The translations under genes and the position numbers were made by a program. Below, in pieces: positions 27,070 to 36,489 of a stretch of DNA of 64,000 nucleotides. Under the pieces are notes generated by a model that had not been told where the DNA came from, searched no databases, and saw only the letters and a program-made list of their open reading frames with translations. Position 1 is the stretch's first letter. Each line of letters starts with the position of its first letter. Source of the DNA: CAYOXX01 sp964408025 (GTDB taxonomy: Bacteria > Acidobacteriota > DATKUA01); contig CAYOXX010000002.1 in assembly GCA_964408025.1 (NCBI GenBank), forward strand, positions 62,001-126,000, in the 5' to 3' direction.

Positions 27070-28935
27070 CTATTTTTTCACGCCGTGTTCTTTCATGATC
27101 GCTTTGATCTCGTCCGCCTCCAGGGTCTCTTTTTCCAGCAGGGCCTCGACTAGATCGCGGACGGCGCTCTCGTGCTTCTTGAGCAGCTTGACGGCGTCGG
27201 CCTGGGCCTCCTCGAGCAGCCGCTTCACCTCGGCGTCGACAGCCTCGGCGGTCCGCTCGCTGACCGTCCGCTGCGCCGCCACGACGCGACCCAGGAACGG
27301 GTGCTCCTCGGCCGTCTCGACGTACTGCGGGCCGACCTCCTCGCTCATCCCCATGATGCAGACCATCTTGCGCGCCAGGTCGGAGGCGACCTTGAGGTCG
27401 TTCTGCCCGCCCGACGAGATGTCGGACAGGAACAACTGCTCGCTGGCCCGCCCGGCCATCATGATCCGCAGGCGGTCGAGGAGTTCGTCGCGAAACCGCA
27501 CGTGCCTGTCGCGCTCCGGCAACTGGAAGGTGTGGCCGAGCGCCATGCCGCGCGGGGTGATCGATACCTTGTGCAGCGGGTCGGCCGTCGGCAGGACCCA
27601 GGCCAGCAGCGTGTGGCCGGCCTCGTGGAAGGCGATCAGCCGCTTCTCGTCCTCCTGCAGCAGGATGTGGCGCTCGCTGCCGAGCAGAGTCTTGTCGGTA
27701 GACTCGCGGATGTCCTCGCTCGTGATCTCCTCGCGGCCGCCGCGCGCGGCAAGCAGCGCTGCCTCGTTGAGGATATTCTCCAGGTCGGCGCCCGTCAGGC
27801 CGGCGGTCGAGCGCGCCACGTCTTCCAGCTCGATGTCGTCAGCCAGCGGCTTGTCGCGCGCGTGGATCTTGAGGATGCCGAGGCGCTCGTCGAGCTGCGG
27901 AATGTCGATGACCACCTTGCGGTCGAAGCGTCCGGGGCGCAGCAGCGCCGGGTCCAGCACGTCAGGGCGGTTAGTGGCCGCCAGCACCACCACCTCGTCG
28001 TGGGGCTCGAAGCCATCCATCTCCGAGAGGAGCTGGTTGAGCGTCTGCTCGCGCTCGTCGTGGCCACCGCCCAGGCCGGTGCCGCGCACGCGGCCGATCG
28101 AGTCGATCTCGTCGATGAAGACGATGCCCGGCTCGTTGCGCTTGGCGTCCTTGAAGAGGCTGCGCACGCGAGCGGCGCCGACGCCGACCAGCATCTCGAT
28201 GAACTCCGAGCCGCTGAGGCTGAAGAACGGCACCTCCGCCTCGCCGGCCACTGCGCGGGCAAGCAGTGTCTTGCCGGTGCCCGGCGGGCCTACCAGCAGT
28301 ACCCCCTTGGGGATCTTACCCCCCAGGCGCGTGAACTTCTTCGGGTCGCGCAGGAACTCGACCACCTCCTCGAGCTCCTCCTTCGCCCCCGGCATCCCGG
28401 CCACGTCGGAGAAGGTCACCTTGCTCATCTCCTTGCGAAAGAGCTTGTGGTGGCCCTTGGTGAAGGCGCCGAGCTGCGACTGCGCCTGGCCGCTGAAGCG
28501 GCGCATCATGAACAGCCAGAGGCCGATCAGGATGGCGATGAAGAGGATGTTCATGAAGAAGGCGCCGAACCAGCCGTCGTCACTCGCCGGAGCGCTTTCA
28601 ACCGTCACCCCGTTGGCCTCGAGCATCCCGGCCAGCTCAGGATCTTCGTAGGGCGGAAGCATGGAGCGGAAGTTGGTTATCTCGGCGTCGCCAGTGCCCA
28701 CAGGGCTGCGCAGACTTCCCGTCAGCGCGCGGCCCTCGAAATGGACCTCGGCCACGTTGTCGGCCTCGACCTGGCGCCTGAACTCGCTGTAGGGGATCTC
28801 GGTCGCCTGCCCGCCGATATTGAAGAGCCCGCTCCAGATACTCAGCAGGATGAGCACGCCAACCGATATGACGATCACGTTGAGCACGCGGCGCTTCGTC
28901 GCCGCCTGATCCTTCTTGTCGCCCTCTTCCGTCAT
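27070..28935 (-). CDS. ftsH: ATP-dependent membrane zinc protease FtsH
   Basis: The 621-residue protein has full family architecture. It has a membrane helix at about 17-38, a small extracytoplasmic domain (40-120) and a second helix (125-146). In the AAA module Walker A GPPGTGKT is at 216-223, Walker B IVFIDEID at 271-278, and the second region of homology is TNRPDVLDPALLRPGRFD. In the protease domain the zinc motif HEAGH is at 437-441 with the third ligand Asp in SGGQNDLKVA (D513). It degrades membrane and short-lived cytosolic proteins. It is transcribed alone on the minus strand, and its 3' end lies 18 bases from the end of the Nramp-like gene. The 351 bases upstream (28936-29286) show no gene. 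Confidence 0.98.
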   Translation of the reverse strand: MTEEGDKKDQAATKRRVLNVIVISVGVLILLSIWSGLFNIGGQATEIPYSEFRRQVEADNVAEVHFEGRALTGSLRSPVGTGDAEITNFRSMLPPYEDPELAGMLEANGVTVESAPASDDGWFGAFFMNILFIAILIGLWLFMMRRFSGQAQSQLGAFTKGHHKLFRKEMSKVTFSDVAGMPGAKEELEEVVEFLRDPKKFTRLGGKIPKGVLLVGPPGTGKTLLARAVAGEAEVPFFSLSGSEFIEMLVGVGAARVRSLFKDAKRNEPGIVFIDEIDSIGRVRGTGLGGGHDEREQTLNQLLSEMDGFEPHDEVVVLAATNRPDVLDPALLRPGRFDRKVVIDIPQLDERLGILKIHARDKPLADDIELEDVARSTAGLTGADLENILNEAALLAARGGREEITSEDIRESTDKTLLGSERHILLQEDEKRLIAFHEAGHTLLAWVLPTADPLHKVSITPRGMALGHTFQLPERDRHVRFRDELLDRLRIMMAGRASEQLFLSDISSGGQNDLKVASDLARKMVCIMGMSEEVGPQYVETAEEHPFLGRVVAAQRTVSERTAEAVDAEVKRLLEEAQADAVKLLKKHESAVRDLVEALLEKETLEADEIKAIMKEHGVKK

Positions 28936-29286
28936 CTTCTATACTCCCCGCCGCCCGGCCTCCCTGGTTTCATCAGCCGGCGTGCTCGGGAAACAGGTAC
29001 CATTTTAGCACAGAGCAAACGCCACCCTACCGGTAAACGATGCACAGCGCTTATCGTTCGCTCGTTCCCTCCGCCTGCCCCTCGTCAAAGGGGAAGAATT
29101 TAACCATTGCCAATTCGAGTAAGGTTCGGATAATCTGCGCGTCGGTGCCACTGGCATCGACTTCGAGGGAAGCGCCTGGGTCTGGACGCCGGTCGCATTC
29201 AGACGATCGGAATGATCCCCGCCGCTCCTTCGTAATACTTGGCGGTGGGCGCTCTTGGGCGCCGCAAGCTGTCGAGGTGAGCGAAG

Positions 29287-29487
29287 ATGCCGCTGTTCGA
29301 ATACGAGTGCGAGGATTGCGGCTCGCGGTTCGAGAAGCTCGTCCGGGGCGACCGCAGAGACGGGATCGAATGCCCGCAGTGCGGCTCGGACAGAACCGAG
29401 CGCAAGCTCTCCACATTCGCCACCAGGGGTACCGATAGCGGCGGAACCGGAAGGGGAGCTTGCGCACCTTCGACCGGCTTCTCCTGA
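29287..29487 (+). CDS. FmdB-family zinc-ribbon protein
   Basis: This 66-residue protein begins MPLFEYECEDCGSRFEKLV and contains a second pair in ECPQCGSD, giving the CxxC...CxxC zinc ribbon of the FmdB putative regulatory family. GAGG lies nine bases before the ATG. The C-terminal tail is Gly/Thr-rich and unstructured, as is usual. The molecular role of the family is poorly defined. Confidence 0.88.
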   Translation: MPLFEYECEDCGSRFEKLVRGDRRDGIECPQCGSDRTERKLSTFATRGTDSGGTGRGACAPSTGFS

Positions 29488-29639
29488 GCAGTATAAAAAC
29501 GCGGGACCGTGCGTCCCCACTCTCAACTCCCAACCTACTAACAACCACGGCTCGACGCTGTCGAAACCGTCCGTCGCCGCCCTTGGAGCCGCGCTGCCTG
29601 TGTGATAGATTCATCCCGTCCTACCTGCGGAGGTTCACC

Positions 29640-30626
29640 ATGAAAGCCGTTGGGTTAGCAGTTCTCGCTATCTACGTTGTCGCGGCCCCGGTCGCCGAGC
29701 AGGAGATCGACACCGTCACACTAAGCGAAAGCGTCATCGTCCTCCAGGGGGGCGGCGGTAACGTAACCGTCATCGACACCGCCGTGGGCCTCGTGATTAT
29801 CGATACCTTCATATCACCGGCTATCGCCCGCCGCGGGCGTGAGGTCATTGCCGGATTTAGCGATGCACCTGTCCGCTACGCGATCAACACTCACTACCAC
29901 TACGACCACACCTTCGGGAACCAGGAGTTCGCCGACGCGATCATCGTAGCCCACGCCAACTGCGACGAGTCGATTCGTACCCGAAATCCGGAGTGGTTGG
30001 AGATGTTTTCCGAGGCAGTTGAGAATATCCCGGATCTAGAGCGCCAGCTCGGGGCTGCCGGACTGGCCCCGGAAGACGCGCAGCGCATCGAAGGCGAACT
30101 CGCAAGGGCCCGCCGGATCAGAGAGATTCTCGACGAACTAGTGCTCACGCCCGCAGAGCTGGCTCTCGAGCGCAGCGCGACGCTGAGACTCGGCGGTAAG
30201 GATATCCGCCTCCTACACTTCGGGCCCGGCCACACCGACGGCGACCTGGTGATTCACGTACCGGAAGAAAACCTGATCGTCACGGGCGACCTCGTGTTCC
30301 ACCACATAATTCCGTATATCGATGTTGACGCCGGCGCAGATATCTTAAACTGGATCGATATTCTCGACGAGCTGATACGGATCGGCGGAGACGATGCCGT
30401 CGTCGTACCCGGCCACGGCGAAGTAGGCTCAATTCAGGTGCTCATCGACCAGCGCGACTACCTCCAGGACCTCTGGGATGCCGTCGCCTCGGCGCGCGAG
30501 CGCGGCCTGACGCTCGAGCAGGCGCAAACCGAGATAGCGCTCGAGCAGTACCGCGAATACGACGGCTACGATCAACCCCTGGCCGCCAACGTCGAATACT
30601 GCTGGCGGATCTCCGAAAGGGAATAG
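29640..30626 (+). CDS. Secreted metallo-beta-lactamase-fold hydrolase
   Basis: The ATG at 29640 is preceded by CGGAGG six bases upstream and starts a signal-like hydrophobic segment (MKAVGLAVLAIYVVAAPVAE); the product has 328 residues. The frame is open further upstream without a good start. Metal-site motifs are NTHYHYDHTFGN (HxHxDH), GPGHTDGDLVIH, VTGDLVFH and VPGHGEVG. The family covers beta-lactamases, quinone-linked and thiol-ester hydrolases. An insertion between the first two motifs (about residues 110-185) is helical and charged. The substrate cannot be assigned; the position just upstream of an M20 hydrolase is not informative. Confidence 0.85.
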   Translation: MKAVGLAVLAIYVVAAPVAEQEIDTVTLSESVIVLQGGGGNVTVIDTAVGLVIIDTFISPAIARRGREVIAGFSDAPVRYAINTHYHYDHTFGNQEFADAIIVAHANCDESIRTRNPEWLEMFSEAVENIPDLERQLGAAGLAPEDAQRIEGELARARRIREILDELVLTPAELALERSATLRLGGKDIRLLHFGPGHTDGDLVIHVPEENLIVTGDLVFHHIIPYIDVDAGADILNWIDILDELIRIGGDDAVVVPGHGEVGSIQVLIDQRDYLQDLWDAVASARERGLTLEQAQTEIALEQYREYDGYDQPLAANVEYCWRISERE

Positions 30627-30747
30627 GCGGCTGTCGGTCGGCCTTCAGTTCGCCTACAGCTCGTTCCCCATCCATCTCTAAGCAAGCGAAGCCCGCCTTG
30701 GCGCGGCAGCGAGGCTGTGGTAGATTCTACCCAACGAGGGGCTTGCC

Positions 30748-31923
30748 GTGAACGTCGACAAGGAGAACCTGGTTGAGTTCTGCCGAGACCTGATCAGGAT
30801 CCCGAGCCAGACCGGGCGGGAGAAAGAGGTGGTCCGTCGCGCCCAGGAGGAGCTGCTGCGACTGGGATTCGACGACTGCCGCTGCGACGACTTCGGCTCC
30901 GTCGTCGGTATAGTCCGCGGCGGATCCGGACCGAAAGTGCTGCTCGACGCGCACCTCGACACCGTCGGCGTCGAGCCGATCAGCAAGTGGACCCACGACC
31001 CCTTCGGCGCCTGGCTCGAAGAGGGCAGGCTCTACGGGCGCGGCGCCGCCGACATGAAGGGCCCGGCCGCCGCCGTCGTCTACGGAGCGGCCGCACTGCT
31101 GCAGGAAAAAGAGAACCTCAAGGGCACCGTAATCGTTAGCCTCTCGACGCTCGAAGAGCTTTGCGAGGGAGCGGCACTGGGGCGGATCATCGAGGACTAC
31201 AGGCCCGACTATATTGTCATCGGCGAGCCGTCGAACCTGCGGCTCGTGCGGGGACAGCGCGGCCGCGCCGAGATCGCACTGACCACATATGGCGTCCCCG
31301 CCCACTCGTCTACGCCGCAGCTCGGTGTCGACGCGGTCGAGAAGATGACGGCGCTGCTGCGCATGATGAGCGAGGCGAAGCTGCCCACTCACCCCTTCCT
31401 GGGCACCGGCGTCCAGGCGCTCACCGATATCATCTCGGATCCCTACCCCACTCAGTCGACCGTGCCCTCGCGCTGCCGCGCCACCTTCGACCGCCGCCTT
31501 GTGGTCGGCGAGGACGAGTCGAGCATCGCCGCCGAGCTGCATGACCTGATCGAGACGGCTAAACATGCCGACCCGGCTTTGCAGGCGACTGCGGAGATCG
31601 TCAGCGCCGAGTGCCGGGCCTACACCGGCCACTCCTTCACCTTCCGCAAGTTCATACCAGCCTGGGAGATGCCCGCGGACCACGAGCTGGTGCGGGCGGC
31701 GGCCAGCGCCCTGGAGGGCGCCGGCCTCGGGGGCGAGCCGCCCACCTACTACCGATTTTGCACCAACGGAAGCTGGGCCTGCGTCCACGCCGGCCTGCCC
31801 ACCATCGGCTTCGGCCCCGCCGATCCTCACTTCGCCCACAGCATCGACGAGTATATCGAGATCGAGCAGCTGGAGGCCGCCGCAGGGGGCTACGCTGCCA
31901 TCGCCATGGAACTGCTGAGCTGA
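30748..31923 (+). CDS. M20-family metallohydrolase, YgeY/ArgE/DapE-like
   Basis: The product has 391 residues with a GTG start seven bases after GAGGGG. Metal and catalytic positions are visible in LLDAHLDTVGV (His, Asp), YGRGAADMKGP (Asp), STLEELCEG (catalytic Glu pair) and GEPS. A lid domain lies at about 180-290, and the end (TNGSWACVHAGLPTIGFGP) matches the YgeY-like branch. It is a distant paralogue of 61918-63111. The family removes acyl or carbamoyl groups from amino acids or cleaves dipeptides. No catabolic partner genes adjoin this copy, so its substrate is open. Confidence 0.85.
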   Translation: MNVDKENLVEFCRDLIRIPSQTGREKEVVRRAQEELLRLGFDDCRCDDFGSVVGIVRGGSGPKVLLDAHLDTVGVEPISKWTHDPFGAWLEEGRLYGRGAADMKGPAAAVVYGAAALLQEKENLKGTVIVSLSTLEELCEGAALGRIIEDYRPDYIVIGEPSNLRLVRGQRGRAEIALTTYGVPAHSSTPQLGVDAVEKMTALLRMMSEAKLPTHPFLGTGVQALTDIISDPYPTQSTVPSRCRATFDRRLVVGEDESSIAAELHDLIETAKHADPALQATAEIVSAECRAYTGHSFTFRKFIPAWEMPADHELVRAAASALEGAGLGGEPPTYYRFCTNGSWACVHAGLPTIGFGPADPHFAHSIDEYIEIEQLEAAAGGYAAIAMELLS

Positions 31924-32080
31924 GATATCCGTTGTGTTTTTAAGCACGTGCGCTGCGAAAACGGTGCTTGGGATAGCCGTCAACCGGTCGACACGGGGAA
32001 AGATGATCACTACTGTTGCACCCGGTCACAACGTCATCCGCGTTGACCCCATGGCCTAATAACACCTGTGGGTCGGTCGC

Positions 32081-33493
32081 ATGCTCTTCAACTCGCTGAC
32101 ATTTCTTATCTTCGGCTGCCTCTTCTTCCTTCTCTGGCCGCTGGCACGCCAGCGAAGGCATTGGCGCTGGGGCTTCGTCACCGTGGCCTCGTTCGTCTTC
32201 TACGGATGGTGGGACTGGCGTTTCATATTCCTCATCATGGCCAGCGGACTTCTCGACTTCTTCGCCGCCCTCGGGATGCAGCGCTGGCCGCGACTCAAAA
32301 GGCCGCTTCTGATAGCATCGATAATCGGAAACGTAGGCTCGCTGGCGATATTCAAATACTTCATTTTCCTGACGACAAACATCAATTCCGCACTCCATGC
32401 GGCGGGCGCGGGCTGGCAGCTACCGGTAATTCAGGTGGCGCTGCCGATCGGGATCAGCTTCTACACTTTCCAGTCGATGAGCTACACGATAGACGTCTAC
32501 CGCGGCAAGATGCGGCCAACGCGAAACGTTCTGCACTTCTTCGCCTACCTGTCGATGTTTCCCCAACTGGTGGCCGGCCCGATCATTCGGGCCTCGCACC
32601 TGCTGCCCCAGTTGGAAGAGCGTAAAGAAATCACGGAGACGGACAGGTGGGAAGGGCTCAAGCTGGTAACCTTCGGCTACTTCAAAAAAGTGGTTTTGGC
32701 CGATAACCTCGCACCGGCGGTAAACCTGGCCTTCGGCTCCTCGACGGTGGAGCAGTCCGCAGTCTACTGGTGGCTGGCGGTCTCGATGTTTGCCATGCAG
32801 ATTTACTTCGACTTCAGCGGCTACAGCGACATCGCCCGCGGCTTGGGCAGGTGGATGGGATACGACTTCCCGCTAAACTTCAACCACCCCTACAGAGCCG
32901 CAAGCCTGCGCGAGTTCTGGAACCGCTGGCACATCTCGTTGTCCACCTGGTTCAGGGATTACGTTTACATCCCCCTGGGTGGATCGCGCCGGGGTAAACT
33001 GTTCGCTTACATAAATCTCTGGATAGCGATGCTCCTCTCGGGACTGTGGCACGGCGCCGCATGGAACTTCGTCATCTGGGGCTCGCTGCACGCCGTTTAC
33101 GTCTCGCTGGAGCGCCTGACATCCTGGCCGGAGCGCCTGCGGCGCATCCCGGGGGGCAGGTTCGTCGCCTGGCTGATGGTATTAGTGCTGGTCTGGATCG
33201 GGTGGGTCTTCTTCCGCGCCGAATCGATGGGCCAGGCGATGGAGATCCTGACCGTCATGTTCAATCCCGCACTGCTGGGAATCACTGCGCTGCCGCCGAT
33301 CTTCACCGTGGCGATGGTCTTCCTGGCTCTGGGGGCAGCCAACGAGCTGATTCACCGCTTCGACTTGGACCGCCTTTACAAAGCGAGTAAAATATCAATG
33401 CGCTTCGCGGAGCCGTCAGTTATCGCCGCCATGCTGGTCGCCTGCATCTACCTGCGAGGCCCCGGCAGCGCGTTCATCTACTTCCAGTTCTAG
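32081..33493 (+). CDS. MBOAT-family membrane O-acyltransferase (AlgI/DltB-like)
   Basis: The product has 470 residues and about eleven membrane helices. Family landmarks are GISFYTFQSMSYTIDVYRG, FPQLVAGPIIRASHLLPQ, MQIYFDFSGYSDIARGLGRW and FWNRWHISLSTWFRDYVYIP. The segment SGLWHGAAWNFVIWGSLHA contains the invariant catalytic His. These enzymes pass acyl groups across the inner membrane onto extracellular polymers. The next gene, nine bases downstream, encodes a GDSR-type secreted partner, the usual AlgI/AlgJ-like pairing. No polysaccharide synthase is nearby, so the acceptor is unknown. The start has only a weak ribosome-binding site. Confidence 0.92.
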   Translation: MLFNSLTFLIFGCLFFLLWPLARQRRHWRWGFVTVASFVFYGWWDWRFIFLIMASGLLDFFAALGMQRWPRLKRPLLIASIIGNVGSLAIFKYFIFLTTNINSALHAAGAGWQLPVIQVALPIGISFYTFQSMSYTIDVYRGKMRPTRNVLHFFAYLSMFPQLVAGPIIRASHLLPQLEERKEITETDRWEGLKLVTFGYFKKVVLADNLAPAVNLAFGSSTVEQSAVYWWLAVSMFAMQIYFDFSGYSDIARGLGRWMGYDFPLNFNHPYRAASLREFWNRWHISLSTWFRDYVYIPLGGSRRGKLFAYINLWIAMLLSGLWHGAAWNFVIWGSLHAVYVSLERLTSWPERLRRIPGGRFVAWLMVLVLVWIGWVFFRAESMGQAMEILTVMFNPALLGITALPPIFTVAMVFLALGAANELIHRFDLDRLYKASKISMRFAEPSVIAAMLVACIYLRGPGSAFIYFQF

Positions 33494-33502
33494 GGAACGG
33501 AT

Positions 33503-34396
33503 ATGTGGAAACATCAAACCGCCCTGACTCTGGCGATAGCCACCATCCTGGCTCTGCTGATCGGGTGCACGCGGCCGCTGCCGCAGATGACGACGCCCGA
33601 GGTCTACTGGGCCAGGAAGATGATGTGGGAGCCGGAATACGACCTGGTGCTTGCGGGCGACTCCCGCACCAACAGGGGCGTTTCGCCGGCTGCCATGACG
33701 CGGGAACTTCCCGACCTACGCATCATCAATTTCTCCTTCCAGAGCACGGCCTTCACGCAGGAATACCTCGAAGCTATCGAGCGGCGCCTCGACCCGGACG
33801 GCAGGAGGATACTGGTGCTGGGGATCTCGCCCATCTCCCTGACGCCCCGGAACGCACGAAACAACATGTTCCTGGAGATGCACAGGAGACACCCCGCCGA
33901 GATCTACCAGAGGGTGAATCTCGATTCGGTCCTGAGATTCTTCAGCCCTATCGAATGGGAAAGGAGCGACGCGCCGCTGCGCACCCGCACCGGCAACAAG
34001 GTCAAGATCTACCACGCTGACGGCTGGGTTTCGGTACGGGACGACCCGCCGCAACCCACGCGCAACATCCCATATTACGAGGAGTTCTACGTCGACAACC
34101 AGGTGTCAGACGAGATCATCGATGAACTGCTAAGCGCTGTGCGGCAGTGGACTGAAAACGGAATATCCGTCTTCGCTTTCCGCCCCCCCACAACCGTCGC
34201 AATGTTCGAACTGGAGGAGCGGATAAGCGGTCTCGACGAAAACGAATTCGCCGAGCGCTTCAGGGCGGCCGGCGGCACCTGGTTGAGATTCCGGCACGGG
34301 AGCTTTTTGTCATACGACGGCAGCCATCTCCAGGACAGCGCCGCCAGAAGATTCTCCACCGTCATGGCCAGAAGAATCGCACAGCACCTGGAGTGA
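33503..34396 (+). CDS. SGNH-like exported partner of the MBOAT acyltransferase
   Basis: The product has 297 residues with a hydrophobic N-terminus ending in LLIGCTRP, a convincing lipobox, so a lipoprotein is likely. The block LVLAGDSRTNRGVSP resembles the GDS motif of SGNH/AlgJ-like proteins, and SYDGSHLQDSAARRF near the end offers the expected Asp and His. The MBOAT gene ends nine bases upstream. By analogy with AlgJ/AlgX and DUF1574 proteins it probably carries or transfers the acyl group outside the membrane; this is inference. Confidence 0.72.
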   Translation: MWKHQTALTLAIATILALLIGCTRPLPQMTTPEVYWARKMMWEPEYDLVLAGDSRTNRGVSPAAMTRELPDLRIINFSFQSTAFTQEYLEAIERRLDPDGRRILVLGISPISLTPRNARNNMFLEMHRRHPAEIYQRVNLDSVLRFFSPIEWERSDAPLRTRTGNKVKIYHADGWVSVRDDPPQPTRNIPYYEEFYVDNQVSDEIIDELLSAVRQWTENGISVFAFRPPTTVAMFELEERISGLDENEFAERFRAAGGTWLRFRHGSFLSYDGSHLQDSAARRFSTVMARRIAQHLE

Positions 34397-34492
34397 GAAT
34401 AATCGAGACAGGCACTATTTTTATTCCTTAAGTCCTTCGTAATGAAATAAACGCGACGAAATGAGCGGTGCCTATCTTTGTTTTACCCGAGG

Positions 34493-34525
34493 AGAAAAAA
34501 ACGCGGGGACCCGGAAGTCCCCGCG
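34493..34525 (-). terminator. Rho-independent terminator of the Arg/Ser-rich repeat protein gene
   Basis: A nine-base stem CGCGGGGAC/GTCCCCGCG (34502-34510 with 34517-34525) is followed on the minus strand by seven T (34495-34501). It lies 42 bases beyond the stop at 34568. The rest of 34397-34567 contains no gene; AGACAGGCAC at 34409 is reminiscent of the palindromic repeats but unpaired. Confidence 0.85.
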
Positions 34526-34567
34526 CCAAGGAGGTAAGGGTAGAGTAAGCGGGTCAGATCAATTCTG

Positions 34568-36226
34568 TTACCAACTCTCTTCCCCGTAGTCGGAGTAGTC
34601 GTAGCCGCTCTCGTCGTAGTAGTCGTCGTCGTAAGGGTCTACGCCCTCGCGGCTGTAGTAGTTGTAGTCGTAGTCGTAGACGACCGGGTATTGCCCGAAG
34701 TCTCCGAAGCCGTAGTTTTGGTAGCCGAACGGTTGGCCAGCGTAGCCTGCGTAGTAGCCCTGTCGGAAGCCCTGTTCGTAGCCGTCGCGGTACTGGTCGA
34801 GCGGGCCCCAGTAGCTATAGTAACCGCTGTAGGTGCCGAGGAAGCTGCGGTAGGGCATCGAGTAGTTCCAGTCCTGGGTGCCCTGGCGGAAGCCTTCGAT
34901 GTAGCCGCGCTCGTAGCCGTGGTTGAAGGTGAAGCTGAACGCGTAGCAGGGCTCAAAGTAGTGGACGCCGTGGCTCCTCCAGCCGGAGAGAATGTACGAA
35001 TACGGGCTCCACCCGAAGTGGAGATCCCAGCCGTCGCCGTAGTAGCGGCGGTTCCAGATGCTGATGTTGATGCCGAAGAAGTTGAAGTTCACCAAGCTCA
35101 GGTAGAAGTGGTAGTTGTGCCCGTTGTAGTAGGCCGGAGCGTGGCCCCAGCGGCCGCCGTAGTCGATCAGATACTCGCGGTGGATGAAGTTGTCGCCGTA
35201 GTGGTTGATCGTTACGAAGCTGTAATTGTTCTCTATGAGATCCCGAGTGGCGTAATCGAACCTCCCGGCATCGTAAGGTTCGAGGTTACCTCGCCGCACG
35301 GCCGTGCGACCGCTCGAGGCGCCGGAGCGGCCATCAACCCGGACAGCGGTCCGATCGACACTTCTCTCGGTGGTGCGCATCCGCACGCGGCCGATGGCTT
35401 CCCTGTCGCGCACAGCCTCCCGGTTGCGCGAGGCATCGAAGCTGCCGCTGCGTGAGCGAATCACCGCCCTGCCGTCGTAGAGGTCCGAGGCCCGCTCTGC
35501 GGCGCGCCGTCCCGTTCTCACGGCGTCGCTGCGTCCCTGGATCGATACGCGGCTGCGAGCCTGATCGCCGAGTCCGCTAGAGTTGTCTGAGGAGCGTGAG
35601 CGCACGACCGCCGAGGACTGCTGGGCGCCGCGCTGCGGCTGAATCCTCGACCTGGACGTCGGACTCTGTGCGCCCTGCTGCGACTGAGGACGCGTCCTAA
35701 CCGCCTGAGGCCGAGCGCTTGGTTGCGGCTGCGTGCGAGAACGGTATGTCGGACGCTGGACGCTCGGAAGAGGCTGGGTACGAGAACGGTACGTCGGGCG
35801 CTGAACGCTCGGGCGCGGCTGAGTGCGGGAGCTGGTTGTCGGGCGCTGAACGCTCGTACGAGGCTGTGTGCGAGAAGGCGTCGTCGGGCGCTGGACGCTC
35901 GTACGAGGCTGTGTGCGAGAAGGCGTCGTCGGTGGCTGGACGCTCGGACGCGGCTGAGTGCGGGAGTTGGTTGTCGGGCGCTGCGCACTGGAGCGCGAGG
36001 AGGAGTTCGAGGGTTGCGAGGCGCGGCTACGGGAGGAAGCTGTGGAACTGGAGGACTGGCGCTGCGAAGACTGCGCCTGTCGGGATCGGTTCGAGTTGCC
36101 GGACCGCGAAGAACTGTTCCTGTTGCGCGATTGCCGCGACCTCTCCTGGTCGTCAGCAAACGTGGCGGTTCCAACCAGCATCAGCAAGACACTGAAGACC
36201 GCCAGCAACTTGATTACTCTCTTCAC
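34568..36226 (-). CDS. Secreted Arg/Ser/Gln-rich repeat protein with Tyr/Gly-rich C-terminus
   Basis: GTG at 36226 is chosen because AAAGGAGG stands eight bases upstream and the protein then begins with a signal peptide (MKRVIKLLAVFSVLLMLVGTATFA). The product has 552 residues. Residues 25-80 are Ser/Arg/Asn-rich, 82-171 hold six tandem 15-residue repeats, and 172-310 remain basic and low-complexity. From about 311 a compact aromatic region follows (FIHREYLIDYGGRWGHAP, YHFYLSLVNFNFFGI), ending in GYERGYIEGFRQG and GYEQGFRQGYYAGYAG spacings. The charge and disorder of the first half suggest binding to a polyanion such as exopolysaccharide or nucleic acid; that is inference. The family is unknown. 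Confidence 0.75.
   Translation of the reverse strand: MKRVIKLLAVFSVLLMLVGTATFADDQERSRQSRNRNSSSRSGNSNRSRQAQSSQRQSSSSTASSRSRASQPSNSSSRSSAQRPTTNSRTQPRPSVQPPTTPSRTQPRTSVQRPTTPSRTQPRTSVQRPTTSSRTQPRPSVQRPTYRSRTQPLPSVQRPTYRSRTQPQPSARPQAVRTRPQSQQGAQSPTSRSRIQPQRGAQQSSAVVRSRSSDNSSGLGDQARSRVSIQGRSDAVRTGRRAAERASDLYDGRAVIRSRSGSFDASRNREAVRDREAIGRVRMRTTERSVDRTAVRVDGRSGASSGRTAVRRGNLEPYDAGRFDYATRDLIENNYSFVTINHYGDNFIHREYLIDYGGRWGHAPAYYNGHNYHFYLSLVNFNFFGINISIWNRRYYGDGWDLHFGWSPYSYILSGWRSHGVHYFEPCYAFSFTFNHGYERGYIEGFRQGTQDWNYSMPYRSFLGTYSGYYSYWGPLDQYRDGYEQGFRQGYYAGYAGQPFGYQNYGFGDFGQYPVVYDYDYNYYSREGVDPYDDDYYDESGYDYSDYGEESW
35714..35983 (-). repeat. Six tandem 45-nt coding repeats
   Basis: Six consecutive 15-codon units of the pattern QRPTxxSRTQPxxSV lie inside the Arg/Ser-rich protein. 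Adjacent units are nearly identical at the DNA level, indicating recent slippage or unequal exchange. Confidence 0.85.
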
Positions 36227-36489
36227 GGAAACCACCTCCTTTCGGATTTTGTTCCGCATCCCGATAACAGAACAAAATGCGTGCCAATATTTTGAATCGA
36301 CTCGAACGCCGCAAATGTTTGAAAACAAGTAGATTATTCTCGTTTCTTTTAAAGAACGGCTAAATAAAAGGTGACGAATGACCTATCGAGGGGACAGTGC
36401 AGGCATAAACAAGCCCGCGCCTCGGCAGCCGCAGCGGCCGTCTTGACCGCACCCTCGGCGAGGGCTAATCTGTGCTGTATGGTGAACGC

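Noticed and set aside
27172..29103. A 643-codon plus-strand open frame opposite ftsH
   Set aside because: It is the antisense shadow of a GC-rich, highly conserved gene and its translation shows no fold or domain.
35714..35983. Possible CRISPR-like array
   Set aside because: The units are contiguous coding repeats without spacers.
35719..36195. Plus-strand open frames over the 45-nt repeats
   Set aside because: They arise from the repeated Arg/Ser codons of the minus-strand gene; the minus strand has the signal peptide and ribosome-binding site.
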